From: Algoriphagus sp. | Lineage (GTDB): Bacteria; Bacteroidota; Bacteroidia; Cytophagales; Cyclobacteriaceae | Reading direction: 5' to 3' | Length of the DNA stretch: 35,071 nt | NCBI GenBank assembly: GCA_023255285.1 | Contig: JALRIY010000002.1 | Coordinates: 1-35,071, forward strand | In this document: positions 1 to 10,000 of the stretch, in pieces | Position numbering within the stretch: the stretch's first letter is position 1 | Layout of the letters: every line of letters starts with the position of its first letter | Translations under genes and position numbers: made by a program | Notes under the pieces: generated by a model | What the model saw: the letters and a program-made list of their open reading frames with translations, nothing else | The model's database searches: none | What the model was told of the DNA's origin: nothing

Positions 1-1416
1 TTTGACTAGCTCAATTAAATCGGTAAGCTGGGCATCTGGATGGATTGGTAGTAAATCCTTTTCAATGACTTGAGTGATCGAAATGTTATCCAACAACTCT
101 TCATCTTGGGTTTCTGGTAGGTATTTGCCTTGTGCTTTTAGCTGTAAAGTGTAGACGCTGTGTTTCTGAAAATAGGTTTTTGTGATGAAAGAGATGGCTG
201 AGACAAACATGAGTGGAACAAATAGTTCGTAACCCCCAGTGATTTCTGCAATTAAGAATATTGCAGATAGTGGTGAATGCTGGACCCCAGCCATTACTCC
301 ACACATGGCCACTAATACAAAATGTGCGATTGGTAGGTCTAAGTGAATTCCTAGTAAATTTTTGGAATAAGCAAAGACAAAGCCGGTAATACCACCTACA
401 AAAAGGGAAGGCGCAAAAATTCCCCCACTCCCTCCAGCTCCAATAGTGATTGCTGAAGCAATTGGTTTCAATAAAATAATCCCGATTAGGAATAATAGAA
501 GGGTTTTAGTTTCTCCCAAACTAGAGAAAAAGAGACTTTTCTCTAGAACTTCAGTGGCATTTCCATCAATTAATACATTCAATGTTTGGTATCCCTCCCC
601 ATAGATAGGAGGAAACAAAAATACCATAAATCCTAAAAAAGCTCCACCGTAGGTAATCCGCATCCAATGACTTCCTAGAGCTCCCATCAGTCGCTCTGTT
701 GCCACCACCATTTTACTGAAGTAAAGTGATACCAGCCCTGAAATAATACCTAAAAGTAAGTAATAGGGCATATGGGCTGCCTGAAAACTATCCTTTAAAT
801 AGAAGTTGAATAATGAATCTTCCCCAATTAGCAGCATGGAAGTAAGTGAACCAGTCACAGAGGCGATAAGCAACGGAATAAAGCTTGCGGTACTTATTTC
901 CATCAATATTACTTCAATAGCAAATATTACTGCCCCGATAGGGGCTCCAAAAATTGCAGAAATGGCTCCTGCAGCTCCACAACCAATAAGTAAGGTTCTT
1001 TTTTTAGCATTTAAATGCATCAACGCCCCCACGTTCGAACCAATTGCTGACCCTGTCATGACCATAGGAGCCTCTAGCCCTACAGAGCCGCCAAAACCTA
1101 CCGTGAAGGAGGAGGTAAGCACTCGACTAAAGATTTTTACCCGAGGAAGGAGGCTTGATTTTTTGGAAATTGAAAACAGCACATCTGGAATTCCATGGCC
1201 CCCGAAGTCCTTTAATACGTATTTTCCAAGCAAAAAGGCAGTTGTGATGCCAATTAAAGGATAAAGGATGTACATAAAATTGGCATACGAAGGATAAAAA
1301 TCTTCTGTTAAAAAATTTTGAATCGTATGTACCCCTGTTTTCAGAAGGACGGCAGCAATTCCTGAAAATATACCAATACATCCGCTGAGAATCAGGATAA
1401 AAGTCTGATTACTCAT
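1..1416 (-). CDS. ClC-family chloride channel / H+-Cl- antiporter with C-terminal CBS domain, truncated by the window start
   Basis: Open minus frame from ATG at 1416 through position 1 without a stop, so absent from the ORF track. My translation starts MSNQTFILILSGCIGIFSGIAAVLLKTGVHTIQ and contains GHGIPDV, GGSVGLEAPMV and GCGAAGAISAIFGAPIGAVIFAIE (ClC signature regions), ending in a CBS-like stretch DNISITQVIEKDLLPIHPDAQLTDLIELVK. The frame stays open upstream to about 1510, so a TTG start near 1467 is possible. Confidence 0.9.
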   Translation of the reverse strand, partial: MSNQTFILILSGCIGIFSGIAAVLLKTGVHTIQNFLTEDFYPSYANFMYILYPLIGITTAFLLGKYVLKDFGGHGIPDVLFSISKKSSLLPRVKIFSRVLTSSFTVGFGGSVGLEAPMVMTGSAIGSNVGALMHLNAKKRTLLIGCGAAGAISAIFGAPIGAVIFAIEVILMEISTASFIPLLIASVTGSLTSMLLIGEDSLFNFYLKDSFQAAHMPYYLLLGIISGLVSLYFSKMVVATERLMGALGSHWMRITYGGAFLGFMVFLFPPIYGEGYQTLNVLIDGNATEVLEKSLFFSSLGETKTLLLFLIGIILLKPIASAITIGAGGSGGIFAPSLFVGGITGFVFAYSKNLLGIHLDLPIAHFVLVAMCGVMAGVQHSPLSAIFLIAEITGGYELFVPLMFVSAISFITKTYFQKHSVYTLQLKAQGKYLPETQDEELLDNISITQVIEKDLLPIHPDAQLTDLIELVK

Positions 1417-1512
1417 GTGCCTCAATCTAAATATGAGGAGGCGGGTGATAAAGTCATTTTTTGCCAAGAGCGTAAAGAGTATTAGCCCAACGAAGTTGAG
1501 CTTGTAAGTTTA

Positions 1513-2448
1513 CTATTTTTTGAGGAGTTGATGATCCAATGCAAGCAAAGATTTCAAGATTAACTCCACCGTGGATTTGTAAAATTCAGGATGTATTTTT
1601 TCAAAGGAATCACTCGGTTGGTGGTAGTCTACATGGTCTTCCACTCCAAAATACAAATGCGGAACTTTTTTCTCAAAAAAGGCCCCATGATCTGAAGATC
1701 TGGTCCAATCTTCTGCCCCTGTGCCTGGAATGTCGTGGCCAAAGCGAAGAGTTGAACCTGTTCCTAGTGGAATTTTTTCAAGAATGGACTTAAACTCAGG
1801 ATAATAATGGGTGCCAGATACAAAGACTTCCTTGGCCTCACTCCTTGAGAGCATATCCATATTTACATTCAACACGATTTGTTCCAGGGGATATGGAAAA
1901 TCATTGACCAAGGCTTTTGCCCCTTGAAGACCCATTTCTTCTGCATCCAAGGCGGCAAATAGCATCCCATGTTGAGGTCGATTTTTTGAAAAATAGGCTG
2001 CCAGTTCCAACAAGGCGGCAGTTCCTGAAGCATTGTCATCTGCACCATTGTAAATAGAATCTCCTGATGAATCAGGCCTACCAATCCCTACATGATCGTA
2101 ATGTGCGGTGACCACAATAACTTTTTTTGAGGTAGATCCAGGAATAAAGGCCACAATATTGCGTGCATCGAACACCATTTTTTTGGATCTGCGATCTTCA
2201 AAGGAAAAGGGTTGAATAAAATCAGGATAGAGCGGGGCTACTAGGGGCAAGGAGCTGAGCTCCATTAGAAGGTAATTTTGAGCCATAATACTACCTTTAC
2301 TCAAAGGTTTTCTCCCTTCAAGGGTATCAGAAGACAAGTATTCCAAATGGCGAAGGAGTTTGTTTCCATCAATTTCTTGGGCAAATGAGCCAACATAAGC
2401 GGCAAGAACTAAAATTATTGTGCCTAATTTGCGTTGTAGGGAATGCAT
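1513..2448 (-). CDS. Secreted M28-family metallopeptidase
   Basis: 311 aa; signal peptide; M28 motifs VVTAHYDHVG, NGADDNASGTAALLELA, LDAEEMGLQGAKA. Confidence 0.93.
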   Translation of the reverse strand: MHSLQRKLGTIILVLAAYVGSFAQEIDGNKLLRHLEYLSSDTLEGRKPLSKGSIMAQNYLLMELSSLPLVAPLYPDFIQPFSFEDRRSKKMVFDARNIVAFIPGSTSKKVIVVTAHYDHVGIGRPDSSGDSIYNGADDNASGTAALLELAAYFSKNRPQHGMLFAALDAEEMGLQGAKALVNDFPYPLEQIVLNVNMDMLSRSEAKEVFVSGTHYYPEFKSILEKIPLGTGSTLRFGHDIPGTGAEDWTRSSDHGAFFEKKVPHLYFGVEDHVDYHQPSDSFEKIHPEFYKSTVELILKSLLALDHQLLKK

Positions 2449-2516
2449 GGAATCAATAAAAAGGTGTAATGCTGCTGTAAAAATACAGTGCTTCAGATCA
2501 ATACCTCAGTTATTTT

Positions 2517-3503
2517 ATGAAATATATCTGTAGTCTTCTTTTGTTTGTTGCTTTATCACTCTTCGCGAAAGCCCAGGGAACGCTGCCTGCTACTTTTTTC
2601 CAAGGAAAGTCTGTGGTACTCGTTTCTAATGATCCTAGTGCTATCCCCTCGATGACTTGGCAGTCACTTTCAGATAGTATCCACCCGTATTTGGTAGGAG
2701 CCGGTGGGGATCCCATAGCCTACTATGAGCTGGAACAGGTGGCCTTGTCTGCTGAGCAACAGGGAGTTTATGCCAAAGCTTTTTTGCAGCGTCAGGTTCA
2801 AAACGTAATTCTAATCACCCGTCAAAAAGCACAAACTAGTATCCATGTCGGAAAATTTTCGGAGGACGCAAAACTCATTGCTGAAGAAAACCTTCTTGGG
2901 GTATCAGGGATTGATTGGAAATCCGTAGGCCAGCAATTTGCCACATATGGGGCCATGACCGATACTCAAAATTTATTAGTTTCAGAGGTAGCAGAATTTC
3001 CTGTTCTGCTCACTCAAGGAGCTAACCCAGGAAGTCAAAAGTTTATTTCTCGAAACCCTTTAAACTTAGAAGTTTTTCGGTTGGGCATTCCGCTAGAAGG
3101 AACATTTGCAGGCAATGACCCTATTCAAGCCTACCGCTACCAAACATTTGGTAAATCTGAGGAAAGTTTGTTGGTCGAACAAAGTGCGAAAAAGGAATTT
3201 TTAGAAGGAATTTTTTCGAGTGCCTATCCTCACCAAGTTGCTTGGCTGACTGCAGCAAAAAGTAATGCACAATTGCTTGCCGAGCAGATTCAATTTGTTC
3301 TGGTCAAAGTAGAAGGTCGACAGGCTGACTTGATGAAAAGTATGGGGCTTGAACCACTTACTGGTGAGGAGGGAAATAGAACAGTAGTGAAATACTATAT
3401 CCGATTTTTGGTCCGTGAAGAGCTTTATCTCGGCCCTACCTGGGATGCTCATCCGAATTGGCAAATTGCTTTGAAGCAATTTTTAGCTAACCTTAAAAAC
3501 TAA
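2517..3503 (+). CDS. Secreted protein of unknown function
   Basis: 328-aa ORF with Sec signal peptide (MKYICSLLLFVALSLFAKAQ); no family motif I recognise; divergent from the M28 gene. Confidence 0.85.
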   Translation: MKYICSLLLFVALSLFAKAQGTLPATFFQGKSVVLVSNDPSAIPSMTWQSLSDSIHPYLVGAGGDPIAYYELEQVALSAEQQGVYAKAFLQRQVQNVILITRQKAQTSIHVGKFSEDAKLIAEENLLGVSGIDWKSVGQQFATYGAMTDTQNLLVSEVAEFPVLLTQGANPGSQKFISRNPLNLEVFRLGIPLEGTFAGNDPIQAYRYQTFGKSEESLLVEQSAKKEFLEGIFSSAYPHQVAWLTAAKSNAQLLAEQIQFVLVKVEGRQADLMKSMGLEPLTGEEGNRTVVKYYIRFLVREELYLGPTWDAHPNWQIALKQFLANLKN

Positions 3504-3562
3504 GTTCAGAAATACCCAATCTTTCCGAATCCAGATCTTGTGTTGGTTCGGTCAAGATTGAT

Positions 3563-4132
3563 TTAGTGATTGGGATACAAGGTTTCATTTAGAAAAGGGA
3601 TCAATGCCAATACCATCGCTTGTTGGTAATAGGTTTCTCTAGTAACCAGCCCTTGGGTAAGTAGACCAACTGAACCACCTTTTTGCTTGGAGTTTTGAGC
3701 TTGAAAGATGAGGTCATCTGCATGTCCCAATTCTACACCTTCTTGAATCAGCGCCACTACGGGAGGAGGTAAATAAAAAGTTCCAGTCTTGGATTGGCTA
3801 CATTTGCCTGAATGGTGCATTACATAGATCCAGGCAAAAACATACATCCCTACCGGGTCCTCGTCTACCCCTCCTTCTATGCCTACCCAGAAGTCTGCTT
3901 CTGGTAACAAGTTTTTAGCATGGGTAGCTCGATTTCTGGCACCGAGAAGTGTTTCTGAATCAGAGCGTGGTTGGGCAGGAATGTCAGAATGAGCGTCCAC
4001 CCCTTCTACCTCCCACTCCCCTCCAAAGGCTTTAAAAAATGCCTCTCGGGTACAGCCAACTTTTACTGGGTTTTTGCTGCCCACGACGACTCGTGTGGAA
4101 GTGCTCTGGGGGTCTGCCTTTTTGGTCAACAC
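3563..4132 (-). CDS. yjjX: Inosine/xanthosine triphosphatase (DUF84/YjjX family)
   Basis: 189 aa; VVVGSKNPVKVGCTREAFFKAFG and FWVGIEGGVDE typical of YjjX. The start must be GTG (4130-4132) or the next codon TTG, immediately after the yebC stop. Confidence 0.88.
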   Translation of the reverse strand: MLTKKADPQSTSTRVVVGSKNPVKVGCTREAFFKAFGGEWEVEGVDAHSDIPAQPRSDSETLLGARNRATHAKNLLPEADFWVGIEGGVDEDPVGMYVFAWIYVMHHSGKCSQSKTGTFYLPPPVVALIQEGVELGHADDLIFQAQNSKQKGGSVGLLTQGLVTRETYYQQAMVLALIPFLNETLYPNH

Positions 4133-4840
4133 TTAAGCCATGTTGGTAAATACCTGGTTGACATCGTCATCCTCTTCCAAGCGATCAATAAGTTTATTGA
4201 TGAGTTCTTCCTGCTCTTCAGTCAATTCCGTAAGGGTGGTAGGGAAGCGCTGGAAATCTGCTGAAATAACCTCGATATTGCGGTCTTCCAATGCCTTCTG
4301 CATCAATCCAAAATCTTCGAATTCAGTGTAAGCAAAAATTTCACCCTCGTTTTCTGCAATTTCAGTAAGTCCAAAATCAATCAATTCCAATTCGAGTTCT
4401 TCCAGATCGAACGATGCTTTGGCAAAGCGGAATACCGCTTTTCGCTCAAACATAAAGCTTACCGATCCTGAAGTGCCTAACGAACCACCAGCTTTCGAAA
4501 AATAGGAGCGTACATTAGCCACAGTGCGGTTGGTATTATCAGTGGAGGTTTCTACGATGAAAGGAACGCCAAAGGGACCATATCCCTCGTAAACTACTTC
4601 TTCGTAATCTTTTTCATCCTTATTGGAAGCACGTTTGATGGCACCTTCAATTCGATCCTTCGGCATTTGAGCACCTTTGGCATTTTGAATCACCGTTCGA
4701 AGCTTGGCATTACTGGAAGGATCGGGGCCTCCGGCCTTTACGGCCATCACGATTTCTTTCCCTAATCGTGTAAAAACCTTGGACATTTTGTCCCAACGCT
4801 TGAACTTTCTTTCTTTTCGGAATTCAAATGCTCTTCCCAT
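4133..4840 (-). CDS. yebC: YebC/PmpR-family DNA-binding regulatory / translation-associated protein
   Basis: 235 aa; MGRAFEFRKERKFKRWDKMSKVFTRLGKEI, GGPDPSSNAKLR, IEGAIKRASN, YEGYGPFGVPFIVE. Confidence 0.96.
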   Translation of the reverse strand: MGRAFEFRKERKFKRWDKMSKVFTRLGKEIVMAVKAGGPDPSSNAKLRTVIQNAKGAQMPKDRIEGAIKRASNKDEKDYEEVVYEGYGPFGVPFIVETSTDNTNRTVANVRSYFSKAGGSLGTSGSVSFMFERKAVFRFAKASFDLEELELELIDFGLTEIAENEGEIFAYTEFEDFGLMQKALEDRNIEVISADFQRFPTTLTELTEEQEELINKLIDRLEEDDDVNQVFTNMA

Positions 4841-5154
4841 GGAGTTGCTGTTTATAGATTACAAAAATAGCATTTTCTTTTCTTGGATAAAGTGCAAATT
4901 TTTAAAGTTGAGTGTATTCTAGGAGGAAAAACTACTCAATTTAACTATCCGCAATTTTACTAGTAGCCAAATGAAAATAAGGTTTGAAGTTCATTTTAAT
5001 GAGCTATGGTCGATTTTCCATAGGGGTTGGTATTCCTATGGAGCCACTGTCATGCCCGTGGGGAATCAGGTTATTAATTTAAAATGAGATGTAGGGTTGA
5101 ATTAAACCTATTCCCTAAGCTGGAGTCTAATTTTTGAAACAAACCAATTATATC

Positions 5155-5562
5155 ATGAAAAAATGGATTTTAGGAGTAGCCGTATTGATCGGTATGAATT
5201 TCGGACTTGCCGCGCAGCAACACAGGAATTTTTCACATCGGAGTCCGGCTGAGCACCCTCAGCTAATGATTCAACGAATGGCAGAAGAACTCAAGTTGAC
5301 TGATGAACAAAAAAAGCAGGTAGAACAACTCATGCTTGAAAATGCAACTCATCAAGAAGAACTTTTGAAAAAAAGGGAAACAGAGTTGGAGGTTTTGAAG
5401 GAGTTTCGAAAGGGACAAAAACAAAAAATGGACGCAATTCTTACCGAAGAGCAAAAACAAATTTTGGAAAAACGAAAAGCAGTCATGGGTCCTAGAGAAA
5501 AACACACTTCTTCTGGGGACCACCCTAGAGGTAGGGGACCGAGGTCCAGAAGAGCACACTAA
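5155..5562 (+). CDS. Small periplasmic Spy/CpxP-like (LTXXQ-type) protein
   Basis: The ORF track begins at 5134, but MKKWILGVAVLIGMNFGLAAQ (ATG 5155) is a better signal-peptide start. Contains LKLTDEQKKQVEQLM and ILTEEQKQILEKRKAVMG, with an Arg/Gly-rich tail. Confidence 0.8.
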   Translation: MKKWILGVAVLIGMNFGLAAQQHRNFSHRSPAEHPQLMIQRMAEELKLTDEQKKQVEQLMLENATHQEELLKKRETELEVLKEFRKGQKQKMDAILTEEQKQILEKRKAVMGPREKHTSSGDHPRGRGPRSRRAH

Positions 5563-5594
5563 AAAAAGGGCCAGTTTTTTCTGGCCCTTTTTTT
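5561..5594. terminator. Bidirectional intrinsic terminator between convergent spy-like gene and gltD
   Basis: AAAAAAAGGGCCAG-TTTTTT-CTGGCCCTTTTTTT: perfect 14-bp inverted repeat with A- and T-tracts, so it can work on both strands. Confidence 0.92.
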
Positions 5595-5608
5595 AATTTA
5601 TCTAAGTT

Positions 5609-7084
5609 TTATAATGATTCTCGTTGTTCTTCAACTTCGTACAAGGAGGCATCTTTTCGAGGAAGGGAGGAGGAGCCCATCAAATACTCGTCAACCATTA
5701 CTGCAGCCTCTCGGCCTTCAGAGATAGCCCATACAACCAAAGATTGACCCCTTCTCATATCTCCAGCAAGAAACACCTTTGGGTTGGTACTAACATAATT
5801 TTTAGATTTTGGGAGTTGATTTTCAAGTAATTCTACTCCAAAATCAGACAACAGGTTTTGTTGTCCTGGACCAACGTAGCCGATTGCAAGAAAGGCTAGA
5901 TCGCATGGAAGTGTGCGTTCGGTTCCCTCAATTACTTCATAAGTCATTCGACCCCCCGTCTCTTTCCATTCAATATCTACAAGTACCATCCCCGTTAGTT
6001 CCCCTTGTTCGTTGCCAACAAATTCTTTTGTCAATACGGCAAATAAACGTTCCGCACCTTCTTCATGCGAACTTGAAGTGCGTAGGGTCATGGGCCATTC
6101 TGGCCAAGGATTTGTGGTAGTACGCTTTATTGGAGGTTTAGGGAGTAATTCCAACTGGGTTACTTGCGAAGCACCATGTCTTCTTGAAGTGCCGATACAA
6201 TCACTTCCAGTATCTCCACCCCCAATCACTAAAACCTTCTTTCCTTTTGCTGAGATGGGGTTTGTTGCTGCTTCTCCACCAATCACCTGGTTTTGCTTTC
6301 CAAGAAAATCCATGGCAAAATGAACCCCTTTTAAGCTGCTTCCTGGAATGTTTAAGGCCCGTGGTTGTTGGGCTCCAATAGTCAAGACTACTGCATCATA
6401 CTCTTTTAAAATCTCTGCTGCTTGGATGTTTATTCCTATTTCTGTTTGAGGGCTAAAACGGACACCTTCTTCTTCCATCAAGGTAATTCTCCGGTCAATT
6501 ACCCATTTTTCCAATTTGAAATCCGGAATACCGTATCGGAGAAGTCCACCGATTTTAGTATTTTTTTCAAATAAAGTTACCTCATGACCTGCTTGATTTA
6601 ATTGATCTGACGTGGCCAAGCCTGCAGGTCCTGAGCCAATTACCGCTATACGTTTTCCCGTACGTTTTTTTGGAGGATTAGGGGTAATGAGACCAAGTTC
6701 ATATGCTTTTTCAGCAATATTTTTTTCAATTAATTCAATGGTAACAGGGTCTTTGTTGATCCCTAAAACGCAACTCGCTTCACAAGGGGCAGGACAAATC
6801 CTACCTGTAAACTCCGGAAAGTTATTGGTGCTCTTCAAGATGCGGATGGCTTGGGCCCAATTGTTCTCAAAAACCGCTTCATTAAATTCAGGAATCACAT
6901 TTCCAAGGGGACAGCCGTGATGGCAAAAGGGAACCCCACAGTCCATGCAACGAGCAGCTTGATTATGCAATTGCTTGTCTGAAAATGGAGTATAGATCTC
7001 CTGGTAGTCTCCTAGGCGTTCTTTAGGGTCCCTGCTCGTTGGAGTTTCTCTGCTGAAGTGTAAGAATCCGTCTTTTGTACCCAT
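5609..7084 (-). CDS. gltD: Glutamate synthase small subunit (GltD)
   Basis: ORF track 5609..7093 uses TTG; ATG at 7082-7084 is preferred. Contains CMDCGVPFCHHGCPLGN, GRICPAPCEASCVLG, IGSGPAGLATSDQLNQAGHEVTLFEK, VIGGGDTGSDCIGTSRRHGA. Confidence 0.97.
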   Translation of the reverse strand: MGTKDGFLHFSRETPTSRDPKERLGDYQEIYTPFSDKQLHNQAARCMDCGVPFCHHGCPLGNVIPEFNEAVFENNWAQAIRILKSTNNFPEFTGRICPAPCEASCVLGINKDPVTIELIEKNIAEKAYELGLITPNPPKKRTGKRIAVIGSGPAGLATSDQLNQAGHEVTLFEKNTKIGGLLRYGIPDFKLEKWVIDRRITLMEEEGVRFSPQTEIGINIQAAEILKEYDAVVLTIGAQQPRALNIPGSSLKGVHFAMDFLGKQNQVIGGEAATNPISAKGKKVLVIGGGDTGSDCIGTSRRHGASQVTQLELLPKPPIKRTTTNPWPEWPMTLRTSSSHEEGAERLFAVLTKEFVGNEQGELTGMVLVDIEWKETGGRMTYEVIEGTERTLPCDLAFLAIGYVGPGQQNLLSDFGVELLENQLPKSKNYVSTNPKVFLAGDMRRGQSLVVWAISEGREAAVMVDEYLMGSSSLPRKDASLYEVEEQRESL

Positions 7085-7085
7085 T

Positions 7086-10000
7086 TTAAGCAACTGTTTT
7101 TTCGTGTTGTAGTAATTTTTTTGCGAGAACCGCCTTGTAGTCTCTTGGAATAACTTTGATAAACCTGGCTTTTGCTTGTTCCCAGTTATCTATAAACTGC
7201 TTTGCTAAGGCACTTTTTGTCAAGGCATAGTGTCGTTTGAGGTAACTTGAGAGCAAGTCATAATCTTGTTCCTCCAAGGGGTCGATGTCCACCAATTCGG
7301 GGTTGATTTCCGTATGATAGTCTTGGAGAATATAGGCAATTCCTCCACTCATTCCTGCCGCAAAATTTCTTCCAATTTCGCCGAGATTAATTAGCAATCC
7401 TCCAGTCATGTATTCGCATCCATGATCACCTATTCCTTCGATGACTGCTTTTACCCCTGAATTTCGTACACAGAAGCGTTCCCCCCCTTTTCCGTTGATA
7501 AATGCTTCCCCAGAGGTTGCGCCGTAGAAGGCAACATTGCCAATGAGAATATTTTCTTCCGCTAGGAATCGCGCATTTCTACTAGGATAGACGATAAGTC
7601 TTCCACCTGAAAGACCTTTGCCAAAGTAGTCGTTGGCTTCCCCTTCCAATTCAAAATTTACCCCTCTAGCTAAAAATCCACCAAAGGTTTGGCCCGCGGA
7701 ACCCATAAATTTGAAATGGATGCTGTCCTCTGGAAGCCCTACACTGCCGTAGATTTTTGAAATTTCATTGGAGAGCATCGCTCCAACGGATCGATCTGTA
7801 TTTTTGATTTCAAAATGCCCAGTGACCTGTATTGCTTGCTCGAGCGCGGGAGTGGCTGTGGCAATTAATTTACGATCCAAAACATCTTCCAGAGCAACCT
7901 CTTGGTCAATTTGCTTGAAGATTCCCACATGGCTAGGGACCTCTACTTTATGGAAGATAGGAGACAGGTCAAGCTTGTCCCATTTCCAATGCTTCAGATG
8001 TGTACTGGCTTGCAATACTTGACTTTGCCCCACCATCTCGTCAATAGTTCGGAAGCCAAGAGAAGCCATAATTTCACGTAAGTCTTGAACGATAAACTTG
8101 AAGTAATTGATTACATGTTCGGGATCTCCAGTAAATAACCTACGTAGCTCAGGGTCTTGTGTTGCTATCCCTACTGGACAGGTATTTAAATGGCATTTAC
8201 GCATCATGATGCACCCTTCGGCTACCAAAGCTCCAGTAGCGACTCCCCATTCCTCTGCTCCGAGGAGTGTAGCAATGGCCAGGTCCCTCCCTGTACGCAA
8301 TTGTCCATCTGTTTGAAGGACTACGCGACTTCTTAGGTTGTTTTTGACTAGGGTCTGGTGTGCTTCTGCAAGTCCTAGCTCCCAAGGAAGTCCTGCATGT
8401 CGAATAGAACTGAGCGGGGAAGCGCCTGTACCACCATCGGCACCAGAGATCAAGATCACATCCGCCATGGCTTTAGCCACCCCAGCAGCTACGGTACCTA
8501 CTCCTGCTTGAGATACAAGCTTCACATTAATGCGGGCTGTTCGATTTGCGTTTTTTAGATCGTAAATCAGCTGCGCCAGATCTTCAATCGAATAGATGTC
8601 GTGGTGTGGAGGTGGAGAAATTAATCCTACACCTGGAGTTGCATGTCGCACTCGTCCAATCCAGTCATCAACTTTATGTCCAGGGAGCTGTCCTCCTTCA
8701 CCCGGTTTGGCTCCTTGTGCCATTTTAATTTGAAGTTCTGCAGCATGCGTTAGGTAATGGGAAGTAACACCAAATCTCCCAGAGGCTACTTGTTTGATAG
8801 CAGATCTTTCCCAGTCTCCATTTTCCTTTCTTTCGTAGCGCACTTCGTCTTCTCCCCCTTCCCCAGAATTGCTTTTGGCACCGATTCGGTTCATCGCAAT
8901 AGCCAGCGTGGTATGGGCTTCATGGGAGATGGAACCAAAGGACATAGCTCCAGTAGCAAAGCGCTTCATGATTTTTTCTGTAGGCTCTACTTCATCAAGT
9001 GATACAGGGATTTGCTTTTTAAATTCAAACAATCCTCTCAAGGTCATTGCATCTTGACGTTGCTCGTTAATTTTCTGAGCAAATTTTCTATACAGCTCAT
9101 AGTCACCTAAGCGGGTAGATTTTTGAAGTAGGTGGATGGTCTCGGGATTGAACAAGTGCTTTTCACCTCTCCTTTTCCATTGGTATAATCCTCCTGCCTC
9201 CAATACGCCTTCTTGAGGGAGGTAGGCAGCGCGGTGGCGAATCAATACTTCTTCTGCTAGTTCATCAAAGGAAATTCCACTTATTCGGGAAGCAGTTCCT
9301 TTAAAACAGCGGTCCATCACCTCAGGTCCAAGGCCGATTGCCTCAAAAATCTGAGCACCTTGGTACGATTGTAGTGTGGAGATTCCCATTTTGGAAAGCA
9401 CTTTGAGTAGCCCTTTTCCAATGCCTTTCTGGTAATTACTAAGCGCAGTTTTTTCATCTTTTGCCCCTGGGAGATCCCCTTTTCTAAAAAGCTCAACCAG
9501 CGATTCAAGTGCTAAATAGGGGTTGATGGCAGATACCCCATACCCAATGGCTGTAGCAAAGTGATGTACTTCACGGATATCTGCTGATTCTAGGACCAGT
9601 CCTGCCCGCGTACGGATTTTTTTCTTGACTAGGTGCTGGTGTACAGCTCCTATGGCCAATAGGGAAGGAATCGGAGCGAGCGTGTCACTACTTTCTCTGT
9701 CGGAAAGGATCAACACATTCTTTCCTTCCAAGAGGATAGCGTCCTCTGCTTGCTGGCAGAGTAAATCTAAGGCAGCAAGGAGTCTACCTGGCTGATGGTC
9801 TGCAATAAAATGACCAAATAAGCGCTTGGAGCGGTAACCTAAGTGTTCCAAACGCGTGATTTTTTCCAAATCCTCATTTAATAAAACAGGCTGGGAAATG
9901 TGAATTTGTTTGGTGTGCTGTGGACTTTCCTCCAAAATATTGTGTCCTTCTCCTATTCGAGTAAATAGGGACATAACTAATCGTTCACGAATAGGGTCAA

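Noticed and set aside
806-1264. 152-aa plus-strand ORF
   Set aside because: Antisense to the ClC channel frame, which has clear family motifs; low-complexity shadow ORF.
1127-1381. 84-aa minus-strand ORF suggesting a broken channel gene
   Set aside because: It is an alternate frame; the true ClC frame is open from 1416 to the window edge without a frameshift.
5129-5138. TAATTTTTG as a -7 element for the Spy-like gene
   Set aside because: One extra base relative to TAnnTTTG, and too near the start codon region to be persuasive.
5263-5559. 98-aa minus ORF rich in F, L and S
   Set aside because: Shadow of the Lys/Glu-rich Spy-like gene on the other strand.
8107-9057. Several plus-strand ORFs inside gltB
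   Set aside because: Antisense shadows of a highly conserved gene; no independent start, family or promoter evidence.
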